Below are positions 44,259-51,996 of a stretch of DNA of 64,000 nt, one piece after another. Below the pieces are notes generated by a model, which was not told the origin of the DNA, made no database searches, and worked only from the letters and a program-made list of their open reading frames with translations. The DNA is from MFD01213-c1 sp963704405 (GTDB taxonomy: Bacteria; Planctomycetota; Phycisphaerae; Tepidisphaerales; Tepidisphaeraceae): NCBI GenBank assembly GCA_963704405.1, contig OY969903.1:2790001-2854000 (forward strand), given 5' to 3'. Made by a program: the position numbers and the translations under genes. The number at the start of each line of letters is the position of its first letter. The stretch's first letter is position 1.

Positions 44259-44888
44259 ATGGCCAATGTATCGCCTCTTCGTCTCGCTGTGCTCGTCAGC
44301 GGTTCCGGCACAACCTTGCAGAATCTGATTGATGAAATCGCCGCCGGGCGGTTGAATGCTTCGATCCAGATCGTGATCGGTTCGCGTCCGGGACTGGTTG
44401 GTCTTGAACGGGCGGCGGCGGCAAAGCTGGCGAATTTTGTCGTCGATCGCAAGGGGTTTGAAAACTGCGCAGACTTCAGCCAACAGGTGTTTGGGCTGGT
44501 TGCGGATGCCGGCGTCGATCTGGTTTGTCTGGCAGGATGGCTTTGTCTACTGGACATTCCCGCCGCTTTCGCCGGGAAAGTAATGAATATTCATCCGGCC
44601 CTGCTGCCGAGTTTTGGCGGCAAGGGAATGTATGGGCAAAAGGTCCATCAGGCCGTGCTCGATCATGGGTGCAAGGTGAGCGGCTGCACCGTTCATTTTG
44701 TCGATGCGGCTTACGATAATGGGCCGATTATTCTGCAGCGGACTTGCGCGGTGGCCGAAGATGACACAGCAGCCTCGCTGGCACATCGGGTGTTTGAACA
44801 GGAAACAATTGCATATCCGGAGGCGATCAGACTTTTTCAGGCAGGAAAGCTGAAGATACAAGGGCGGCGAGTGCAAGTTGGGGAATGA
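44259..44888 (+). CDS. purN: Phosphoribosylglycinamide formyltransferase
   Basis: The 209-residue protein has the GART/PurN hallmarks: LAVLVSGSGTTLQNLID at the N-terminus (substrate phosphate loop), LAGWLCLL, and the catalytic MNIHPALLPSFGGKGMYG, with the general-base Asn and His plus the downstream Asp in VDAAYDNGPII. It transfers a formyl group from 10-formyl-THF to GAR in purine synthesis. ATG 44259 is the only reasonable start, 46 bp after the ileS stop on the same strand. No other pur genes are present in the window. Confidence 0.94.
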   Translation: MANVSPLRLAVLVSGSGTTLQNLIDEIAAGRLNASIQIVIGSRPGLVGLERAAAAKLANFVVDRKGFENCADFSQQVFGLVADAGVDLVCLAGWLCLLDIPAAFAGKVMNIHPALLPSFGGKGMYGQKVHQAVLDHGCKVSGCTVHFVDAAYDNGPIILQRTCAVAEDDTAASLAHRVFEQETIAYPEAIRLFQAGKLKIQGRRVQVGE

Positions 44889-45047
44889 ATTTCGCAGCCT
44901 TCACCGTGACGCGGGTCTCCCGCCCGTGCATTGCTTATAGTCTCCCGCGCGGTACGCATTGCGTAAATATTTTTGAAAAACACGCCATTCTGATGACCAC
45001 GCCATTCGCGCAGGCCACAGGCGTGTTTCACGTCGAAAGTTTTGTCA

Positions 45048-45602
45048 TCAATTCTCAACGGGATGCCCAAGTTTTGACGGGGCTTGTTTGGGGCGCGGGA
45101 CCTGGCCGGGGGGATATACGATGTAGTTGGACCAGATCGGGTATCCGGCGACATAGCAGCCCATCAATCTCAGGTTTTGCCGCGTCAGGTGATTGCAACT
45201 GTGCAAGACGCTGTAATGCTCATCGTCTTTGACAAACGTGAACCCATAGTTGAATTCATTGTTGAGTAAGGCGGTTTCGGCGTGCCGCTGGTAACGGGCG
45301 TCCATCTGCTTCAGCAGCACGGCTTCCTTGTCGGCGCTGACGACGATCGGCGTCACCGTGTGCGGTTTATTCGGGGGAAAGGGGTACGGCTCGCCAGGTT
45401 TTGGGGTCAGGAATCGCCGGCCAAGCGCGGGCTGGAAGGAGCAGAGCATCGCACCCAGGGTGTGAATCGGATCGACCTGGTTCAACGCGGCGAAGGCCCA
45501 GTCGCCATAGACGTATTCGACAAATCGGCCGTCATCCATTGGAAGCAAAAGGCTGGAATGGATGCCATAGTCACAAAGGTATATGGTGGTGGTCGGCGGC
45601 AT
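45048..45602 (-). CDS. Exported protein, DUF2459-like, with possible signal sequence in an upstream frame
   Basis: The 184-residue frame (TIYLCDYGIHSSLLLPMDDGRFVEYVYGDWAFAALNQV onward) resembles DUF2459/urease-associated conserved proteins, a family with a His/Cys pattern (HTVTPIVV, HSCNHLTRQNLRLMGC) of unknown function. In a second frame, from ATG 45723, a signal peptide MIFFHRLPRRFTTAIAPLVMAALMTAAGAAAPAC leads directly up to the same region. Removal of one C near 45585-45600 would join the two as a 224-residue protein. This is suggestive, not proven. Neighbouring genes give no clue. Confidence 0.62.
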   Translation of the reverse strand: MPPTTTIYLCDYGIHSSLLLPMDDGRFVEYVYGDWAFAALNQVDPIHTLGAMLCSFQPALGRRFLTPKPGEPYPFPPNKPHTVTPIVVSADKEAVLLKQMDARYQRHAETALLNNEFNYGFTFVKDDEHYSVLHSCNHLTRQNLRLMGCYVAGYPIWSNYIVYPPGQVPRPKQAPSKLGHPVEN

Positions 45603-45757
45603 GATTGAAGCCGCCGGATAAACATGCGGGCGCAGCCGCGCCCGCTGCGGTCATCAGGGCCGCCATGACGAGCGGGGCGATCGCGGTGGTAAATCGGCGG
45701 GGCAGTCGGTGAAAAAAAATCATGGAGTAGTTGGCTGACGCCGTGTTGGAAATAAAA

Positions 45758-46324
45758 TCATGTGCTCATCGATACAACTGGCGCCTGCCGCACGGTGTAG
45801 TCGTCCACTTCAAAATAATCCTGCGGCGGAAAGTCGCCGAAACCGGCGACAACCATGCATGGAAATGTCGTGCGGCTGACGTTGTAGTCGCGCACGTTCC
45901 CATTGTAAAACCGCCGGGCAGCCGCGATGCGGTCTTCGGTGTTGACCAATTCCTGCTGAAGTTGCAGAAAATTCTGCGACGCTTTGAGATCAGGATACGA
46001 CTCGACGACTGCAAAAAGCTGGCGGGTCGCCCGGATGAAATTTTGTTCGTCCTGCGCCTGGGTGGCGATCGCGCCGGTGTTGGCAATGGCGCGATCGCGT
46101 GCGTCGATCACGGCTTGGAGCGTTTCTTTTTCGTGAGCCGCATAACCTTTGACTGTGTTGACCAGATTGGGGATCAGGTCATACCGACGGCGCAACTGCA
46201 CATCGACATTGCCCCAGCTTTCGCGAATCAACTGGCGGAGACGCACCAGCTTGTTGTACCACGCCAGCGGCAGGCAGATCGCGATGACGATGCCGATTGC
46301 AATAATGATGATCGCGGGATTGAT
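45758..46324 (-). CDS. LemA family protein with no canonical start codon in frame
   Basis: Residues from GTG 46246 onward, VRLRQLIRESWGNVDVQLRRRYDLIPNLVNTVKGYAAHEK and later FYNGNVRDYN, are unmistakable LemA. Directly upstream in the same frame is a transmembrane segment, NPAIIIIAIGIVIAICLPLAWYNKL, the expected LemA N-terminus. Yet from it to the upstream TAA there is no ATG, GTG or TTG. The best candidate is ATC at 46324, 7 nt after AGAGGA. From there the protein is 188 residues, a normal LemA length. LemA proteins are membrane-anchored helical bundles of uncertain role. Either an ATC start is used or the ATG is mis-sequenced. Confidence 0.82.
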   Translation of the reverse strand: MNPAIIIIAIGIVIAICLPLAWYNKLVRLRQLIRESWGNVDVQLRRRYDLIPNLVNTVKGYAAHEKETLQAVIDARDRAIANTGAIATQAQDEQNFIRATRQLFAVVESYPDLKASQNFLQLQQELVNTEDRIAAARRFYNGNVRDYNVSRTTFPCMVVAGFGDFPPQDYFEVDDYTVRQAPVVSMST

Positions 46325-46409
46325 ATTCCGTTCCTCTTAAAAAATCCTGCAGCGGTCAATCGAAACGACGAAACAGCCCGAGCCCTGGTTTCGATAGTAT
46401 GAAACTGAG

Positions 46410-46568
46410 CAGCCCGTGGCAAAAGTCCCGCGCGGTGTCGCGCCGCGGATTTGGATCGGGATCGAGGCGGAGAAACGACGAGTATTAAAAGAAATACGCG
46501 GAGTTTCGACAACGAAGAGCCCGATCCAAAGACGCAAGCGACGCCCGCGCGACTTTTGCCACGGGCTG
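46410..46568. repeat. Palindromic dispersed repeat (159 bp) with 18-bp terminal inverted repeats
   Basis: The element starts CAGCCCGTGGCAAAAGTC (46410-46427) and ends with the exact reverse complement (46551-46568). Partial complementarity continues inward, including TTGGATCGGG/CCCGATCCAA. A 32-bp internal stretch (46451-46482) is identical to 13051-13082. It lies between lemA and doxX, whose coding sequence it does not touch. No clear target duplication is seen. It may be a MITE or a REP-like palindrome. Confidence 0.85.
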
Positions 46569-46621
46569 TTAGGGCCCGTGATGTTCGCCGAGAGGCAGGA
46601 GAGTTTCAACCGCGAACGATT

Positions 46622-47059
46622 TCACGCGCTCTTGCGGCGGCCCCACACAAGCCGATCGAGGCTGATGCCGCCCGAGCCGGCGCAGCAGAGGAACATCGCC
46701 AGACCGAAAAGGATGAGCGAGGGGTTGAAGGGAACACCATTGCTGCCGGCGAATCCGGTGAATGCCGCCATCACGGTGATGAGAATGATCGAAGCCAGGA
46801 AACCACCGACGCGGCTGAAAAGCCCAAGTACCAGAAACGCACCGGCGGCGACTTCCATGAATGGAAAAGCGTGAAGGAACACGTTGGCCGCCGCGGGAGG
46901 CATAAAATGCTCGGCGGCGGCCTGGTTTGATTGTGCGAAGGCGCTGACGCCATGCTGAACTTTTTGATAGCCGTCCAGCAGCAAATAAGCGCCAAGCGGA
47001 AGGCGAGCCAGCAGCAAACCAAGATTTTGCGACAGCTTGGAATCGAGTGGGTTGTTCAT
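46622..47059 (-). CDS. DoxX family membrane protein
   Basis: The 145-residue protein has four transmembrane helices and the DoxX layout: LLARLPLGAYLLLDGYQKVQHG, FMEVAAGAFLVLGLFSRVGGFLAS, IILITVMAAFTGF and ILFGLAMFLCCAG. GGAGG precedes ATG 47059. DoxX family members include thiosulfate:quinone oxidoreductase subunits and small redox-linked membrane proteins; the specific function here is unknown. The gene stands alone between lemA and proC, with the palindromic repeat downstream. Confidence 0.88.
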   Translation of the reverse strand: MNNPLDSKLSQNLGLLLARLPLGAYLLLDGYQKVQHGVSAFAQSNQAAAEHFMPPAAANVFLHAFPFMEVAAGAFLVLGLFSRVGGFLASIILITVMAAFTGFAGSNGVPFNPSLILFGLAMFLCCAGSGGISLDRLVWGRRKSA

Positions 47060-47159
47060 CTAAACCTCCAGATAAAGCGAATGCGAAACAGAACCATCGC
47101 CTGTCCGCAAAACGCGCGGCGGAAGGCGCGCCGTCAGGTGCTTTATCGGCCGATGAACG

Positions 47160-47972
47160 TCACATCCCAAGTTCTTTGCTGCGTTTTTCTGCAGAATTCA
47201 GGGCTTCGGTAACGATTTCAGGAAAGCCGTGCGCTTCGAGATAGGTGATGGCCGCATGGGTGGTTCCGGCGGGGCTGGTCACCTTACGTCGGAGTTCCTG
47301 TGGGGAATCGGACGAATTGACAAGCATCGTAGCCGCGCCCAAGGCGGTTTTGGTCGCCAGCGCGTGCGATTGTTCTGATGTAAGGCCAAGCGATACGCCG
47401 GCCGCGATCATCTGCTCGACCAGATAGAAGAAGTACGCCGGGCCCGAACCGCTGACGGCCGTAACCGCGTCGATCTTATCTTCAGTCACATCCACCACAG
47501 AAGCGGCGGCCTTGAAGATATGGTGGGTCTGCAAAAGATCATCCTCCGTCGCGTGGCGGCCAGGTGCGACGCCAACAACGCCCTGACCAACGAGCATGGG
47601 TGTATTGGGCATCGTGCGGATGACGCGCCACGGCTGGCCGCCGCCAAGCGCCTCCTCAATAAAACGCGAACTGATTCCCGCCATAATGGAGATAATCAGC
47701 GATTGCGGCGACAACACCGAGCCAATCCCCGCGAGAAGAGCTTTACTTTGCTGCGGTTTAACGCTGAGCAGGATGATGCGCGATTCCTTTGCGACTTCGG
47801 CATTGTCTTCCACCGATCTGATCTTCAAATCCATTTCAAAGAGCTTGCGGTGCGCCGGAGAGACATCCGCGGCGATAATCTGATCGGACGTCAGCCGCCC
47901 GGAACGAAGAACGCCGCGGACAATGGCTTCCGCCATATTGCCAGAACCGAGAATGCCGAGTTCGTAAGTCAT
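47160..47972 (-). CDS. proC: Pyrroline-5-carboxylate reductase
   Basis: From ATG 47972 the 270-residue protein begins MTYELGILGSGNMAEAIVRG, a Rossmann NAD(P) motif, and shows SVKPQ, RTMPNTPMLVGQG and the conserved AVSGSGPAYFFYLVEQM plus the C-terminal VTSPAGTTHAAI signature. It reduces pyrroline-5-carboxylate to proline in the cytoplasm. A further upstream start (48005) adds eleven unrelated residues and is not needed. The gene diverges from mutL, with 85 bp between the starts. Confidence 0.95.
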   Translation of the reverse strand: MTYELGILGSGNMAEAIVRGVLRSGRLTSDQIIAADVSPAHRKLFEMDLKIRSVEDNAEVAKESRIILLSVKPQQSKALLAGIGSVLSPQSLIISIMAGISSRFIEEALGGGQPWRVIRTMPNTPMLVGQGVVGVAPGRHATEDDLLQTHHIFKAAASVVDVTEDKIDAVTAVSGSGPAYFFYLVEQMIAAGVSLGLTSEQSHALATKTALGAATMLVNSSDSPQELRRKVTSPAGTTHAAITYLEAHGFPEIVTEALNSAEKRSKELGM

Positions 47973-48057
47973 GCAACAGAATCTAGCGGAAGTGGCGAGA
48001 TTCATGTAGTGCTGCTAGGCACTGGCGACTAATCGCGTTTGGTTTCGGGGTTGAACC

Positions 48058-49953
48058 GTGCTGCCCTATAATCCGGATGTGGAGAGACTTCGTATTCAGC
48101 AATTGTCGGCGTCGCTGGTGAATCGCATCGCCGCCGGCGAGGTGATTGAGCGGCCGGCCGCGGTCGTTAAGGAACTGGTGGAAAATGCCATCGACGCCGG
48201 GGCGATGAACATCCTGGTGGAGGTGGAAGACGGGGGACGGGAACTGATTCGCGTTGTGGATGATGGCGGCGGGATTCTCCCGGCGGATCTCCCGCTCGCG
48301 TTTGCTTCACATGCAACAAGCAAGCTGTCCAGCGATGATGATCTGTTCCGCATCGCCACGATGGGCTTTCGCGGGGAAGCGCTGGCAAGCATTGGCGCCG
48401 TCTCCCATGCGCGAATTGTGTCGCGCACAAGCGACAGCCCGGCCGCTTATGAAATCTTCAATCGCGGCGGCGCGATCTCCGATCCCCAGGCCGCCGCCGG
48501 CAATGTGGGGACGACCATCGAAGTGCGGAATCTTTTTTTCAATACGCCCGCGCGCCGCAAATTCATCAAAGGGGCGCCGACAGAATTCGGCCACATTTCA
48601 GAAATGCTCCTGCGGCTGGCATTGCCATATCCTCAGGTTTCCTTCCGGTTGACGCATAACGCACGAAAGGCATTAGATCTGCCGGCAACGACGGCAGAGG
48701 AGCGATTGCTCGCAGCGTGGCCGGACGATTTCCGCGAGATGCGATTGCCGTTGGAATTTCGCGATGCAGAAATGCGCGTGCGCGGGTTGGTGGGGTTGCC
48801 CGAACTGGCGCGGCCGACGGCGAAATATCAGTTCCTTTATTTGAATGGCCGGCATATTCGAGATCGGTTTATTCAACATGCATTGCGGGAGGCATTTCGC
48901 GGGTTGACCGAGCCGGGCCGGCATCCTGCGGCAATCCTGATGCTGGAACTTCCGCCGGGAGACGTGGATGTGAATGTGCATCCGACGAAGATCGAGGTGC
49001 GATTTCGCGACGGCGGAAGAGTGCATGGATTGGTGATGTCCGGCGTGCGGGAGAAATTGCTGGGGAGCGATTTAACACCGACGGCGATTCCCATGCGCGT
49101 AGATGGCGGAGGCGGGGCGATCAGCGGGCCCCGGCTGGAAATGCGCGAGCAGTTGGCGGAGTTTTTCCGAAAAATGCCGGGGGAGTTTCCTACGGCGCCG
49201 GGTGGGTCCGGGCCTTTGCCGCCCGTGCCTCTGCATGACAGTAATGCGGCGGCGCCGAGTGGATTCGAAATTCAAAATCACCCTTACTCTAACCCTCTCC
49301 GGGGAGGAGAAGGGACCAGGGAGAGCGATACCCCGGAACGAATCGCGGCCGCAGCGAGGATTGATCCGGCAGCACCAGCCGCGCCGGCGATTCAGTTGCA
49401 TAACAGCTATCTCGTCGCACAATCAGAAGACGGTCTGGTCATCATCGACCAGCACGCGCTGCACGAACGAATCATGTACGAAGAATTGCTCGCCCGCGTT
49501 TCGCGCGGCCCGCTTGAATCGCAGCGCATGCTGATCCCGCATGTGGTGCAGGCATCGAGCAGACAGATCGCGCTTCTCGATCAGATTCGGCCGCTGCTTG
49601 AGCGGTTGGGGATTGAGGTCAGCGCCTTCGGACCCGACAGCGTCGGTGTGCAGGCGTTTCCGTCATTCCTGGAAAAGCTGGACGCCGGAACCTTCGTCCG
49701 CGAACTCCTGGAGCGCGGCGAACAGGAACTCCTCGACCTGCACGGCGAAGAAGTCCTTCATGAAATCCTCGACATGATGGCATGCAAAGCCGCCGTGAAA
49801 GCCGGCGACCCCCTCACACCCGCAGAGATCGAGGCACTGCTTGCCCGGCGCGAATTGGTGGAACGATCAAGCAATTGCCCGCATGGCAGGCCGACGACAC
49901 TGCGTCTGTCTCTCAGAGATTTGGAAAAGCAGTTCAAGCGAACCGGATTTTAG
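48058..49953 (+). CDS. mutL: DNA mismatch repair protein MutL
   Basis: The 631-residue protein has the GHKL ATPase core with ELVENAIDAGA, DDGGGI and TMGFRGEALASIGAVS, the transducer domain, and the C-terminal dimerisation domain (AIQLHNSYLVAQSEDGLVIIDQHALHERIMYEELL, CKAAVKAGDPLTPAE, CPHGRPTTLRLSL). The usual endonuclease motif DQHAxxERxxYE is present in part (DQHALHERIMYEE). The variable linker (about 355-440) includes a translated intergenic-type repeat. It coordinates mismatch repair after MutS. GTG 48058 or GTG 48079 could start the protein. Confidence 0.95.
   Translation: MLPYNPDVERLRIQQLSASLVNRIAAGEVIERPAAVVKELVENAIDAGAMNILVEVEDGGRELIRVVDDGGGILPADLPLAFASHATSKLSSDDDLFRIATMGFRGEALASIGAVSHARIVSRTSDSPAAYEIFNRGGAISDPQAAAGNVGTTIEVRNLFFNTPARRKFIKGAPTEFGHISEMLLRLALPYPQVSFRLTHNARKALDLPATTAEERLLAAWPDDFREMRLPLEFRDAEMRVRGLVGLPELARPTAKYQFLYLNGRHIRDRFIQHALREAFRGLTEPGRHPAAILMLELPPGDVDVNVHPTKIEVRFRDGGRVHGLVMSGVREKLLGSDLTPTAIPMRVDGGGGAISGPRLEMREQLAEFFRKMPGEFPTAPGGSGPLPPVPLHDSNAAAPSGFEIQNHPYSNPLRGGEGTRESDTPERIAAAARIDPAAPAAPAIQLHNSYLVAQSEDGLVIIDQHALHERIMYEELLARVSRGPLESQRMLIPHVVQASSRQIALLDQIRPLLERLGIEVSAFGPDSVGVQAFPSFLEKLDAGTFVRELLERGEQELLDLHGEEVLHEILDMMACKAAVKAGDPLTPAEIEALLARRELVERSSNCPHGRPTTLRLSLRDLEKQFKRTGF
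49279..49327. repeat. Low-complexity repeat-like tract inside the mutL linker
   Basis: CCCTTACTCTAACCCTCTCC (49280-49299) followed by GGGGAGGAGAAGGGACC resembles a pyrimidine/purine-rich intergenic repeat common in many bacterial genomes. It partly folds on itself (CCCTCTCC against GGAGGAGAAGGG). It falls in the flexible linker of MutL, in frame, so it could be tolerated. Confidence 0.45.
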
Positions 49954-50041
49954 AGCCTCTTAATCTGCGTAATGGTCATCCTGCGTATTCCGAAGGATCT
50001 CACCGTCATTGCAATAATAAAGTGAGTTTCTTCAGGGCGGC

Positions 50042-50837
50042 TCAATTGGAATCGCCATGTTCCTTGGTTGCCGGTTCGTTCAAAGATTGCTGGAGTTGGG
50101 CAGTTTTGGCGAGCCGCTGCCGATGGGCCTCGGCCATTACAATCGCCCCGGCATGTGAAAGGGAAAGAGAGGAAGGGCCGCCGACGGTGGGGATGGTCAC
50201 AAACCGATCGCAGATTTCGCGGACGGCGCCAGACAGGCCGCGTTTTTCACCGCCGATTGCCAAGAGGGTCGGACGGGTAAGGTTGCGGTCATAGATCGTG
50301 CGTTTGGCGCCGGCGATACACCCGAAGATTCGGATGCCGCGGCGTTGCAGTGCCCGGAGCGGATCGACGGATTCAATTTGAACCAGCGGCAAGCGCTCAT
50401 ACGCGCCTGATGCCGGCCGGGCAACTTCAGTTTCATCAAAATCCCACAGGTGCTTTTTGATCAGAACCGCATGCACGCCAAGCGCCTCAGCTGAGCGAAG
50501 CGTAAACCCAAGATTACGCGCATCGTCAACGCCTTCCAGCAGCAACAGCAGCGGCGGGGGACGCAGATCATCCAGCATTCGCGTTAATTGATCCAGCAAT
50601 GTTCGCGGCTTGGCAGAGACGATCGCCAGTACGCCGCCGTGCGATGTGCCGTGGGCCAAAGAATCCAGCTCGCCGCGCGGAACCTGTTTAACCGGAACCC
50701 CCAGTTCGGCGGCAAGCGCAAGAAGCTCCTGCAGCTTTTCAGTATGCGAACCATGAGCGAGAAGAATGACCTCAAAGCGCCGCTGGCGGGCCTGAAGCGC
50801 AGAAAAAGATAGATTGGCGGCCTTCCAGCGTCGGCAT
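50042..50837 (-). CDS. TrmH/SpoU-family RNA 2'-O-methyltransferase, frameshifted
   Basis: The C-terminal part has the SPOUT motifs: LLEGVDDARNLGFTLRSAEALGV, LLAIGGEKRGLS and the knot motif IPTVGGPSSLSLSHAGAIVMAEA. The N-terminal substrate-binding domain is in a second frame from ATG 50837 (MPTLEGRQSIF). Removal of one A from A5 at 50803-50807 (extra T on the coding strand) joins EGRQSIFSALQARQRRFEVILLAHG to the rest, giving 264 residues, typical for RlmB/TrmH-like enzymes. It 2'-O-methylates rRNA or tRNA. Which site cannot be told. It converges on mutL. Confidence 0.88.
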
Positions 50838-50925
50838 AGGGTCCGCAGAGCTTAGATGAAGAACCGGCAGGGAAAAAGCGCGCAGCGCCCAGCGATGGGC
50901 ACGACGTGACAGAAACCTGGCCGAA

Positions 50926-51816
50926 TCAGCCGGGATTATCGCTCACATATTTCGCATCCGCGGCAGGCACGGCCTTCCCCTTATCGGATAGAAATTCCGA
51001 AAACGGGCTGTTTGTGAACGCCTTCAGGCCGGAAACAATCGACGACGCCACAATCTCGGCGCCCGGCAGATAAGTATGATTGTGGTCGCTATAGAGCTTA
51101 TTCACTTCTTCCCGCCCCATTTTTTCGTATAGGTCGGCGCAGTAATTGGTGAGGTCGAAAACCGGAATATGAAGTTTCTGGCCGATGTCTTTGGTCCACT
51201 GTGTGACTTTCCCGCCGGCGGTGCCTCGTTCGATTTTATCGTCCTTAGGATCGTAATCCGCCGGTAACGTGTCCGCAGGGGTGGCGTCCTTAAACTTTAC
51301 CTTGGGGTTGGTCCAGATATTCCGCGTGGTGACGGTGAGAAGATAAACATGCGCGCCCTTCGCCTGGGCGTCGGTGGCCATTTTTGACATATACCAGCCA
51401 TAGGTATGCTGGACCTGGCCGTTATTGCCTTCGCGCGTTTCGTCGCCGATGCCAGGAGGCGTCGAGCCGTCATTGATGCCGAAGACCAGCAGAACGTAAT
51501 CTCCGGCATTGATCAGCGGCAGCACCTTCGGCCAGTCGCCGTTGTAATAAGTCATGCTCGATTTCCCGGCGTGACCGACGTTGTTCACAGTAACTTTGGC
51601 GGGATCAAAAAACGTGGCGATTGGAGTTCCCCACCCGGCGACGGGATTGCCGTTCTTCCCTTTGCCGGAATTTTTAGAGGTGGAGTCGCCGCAGACGAAG
51701 ATGGTGGGTTTGCCATCAGATCGATCGGGATTTGTGGAGGCCGGGGCGGCGAAGATATTCTTCGCGGCCATCAATATCGTGCATACGGAAAGGAACAAAA
51801 CGATCGAGTGTTTCAT
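50926..51816 (-). CDS. Secreted SGNH/GDSL esterase, rhamnogalacturonan acetylesterase-like
   Basis: The 296-residue protein has a signal peptide (MKHSIVLFLSVCTILMAAKNIFA) and the RGAE-type blocks: TIFVCGDSTSKNSG (block I Ser), NVGHAGKSS (block II Gly), LVFGINDG (block III Asn) and LYSDHNHTYLPGAEIVA (catalytic Asp/His block V). Such enzymes remove acetyl groups from pectin-like polysaccharides. The neighbouring divergent GH50-like gene supports a role in extracellular polysaccharide breakdown. The shared 180-bp upstream region probably holds both promoters. Confidence 0.88.
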   Translation of the reverse strand: MKHSIVLFLSVCTILMAAKNIFAAPASTNPDRSDGKPTIFVCGDSTSKNSGKGKNGNPVAGWGTPIATFFDPAKVTVNNVGHAGKSSMTYYNGDWPKVLPLINAGDYVLLVFGINDGSTPPGIGDETREGNNGQVQHTYGWYMSKMATDAQAKGAHVYLLTVTTRNIWTNPKVKFKDATPADTLPADYDPKDDKIERGTAGGKVTQWTKDIGQKLHIPVFDLTNYCADLYEKMGREEVNKLYSDHNHTYLPGAEIVASSIVSGLKAFTNSPFSEFLSDKGKAVPAADAKYVSDNPG

Positions 51817-51996
51817 ACAGGCACCGCCAATAGATACGCCGAGCGTGCGTGAGCGTTGCCATCACACTGGCATCGTAAACATGAAGCCTTAACCGAAGTA
51901 TAGCTTTGTAAATCGGGACGTTATCATGCGCAGTCGTGGCGGACAAGCCGTCCCAATTCTTCCTGCAATTCATGTTGGTGTTCATAGGCGGAAACG

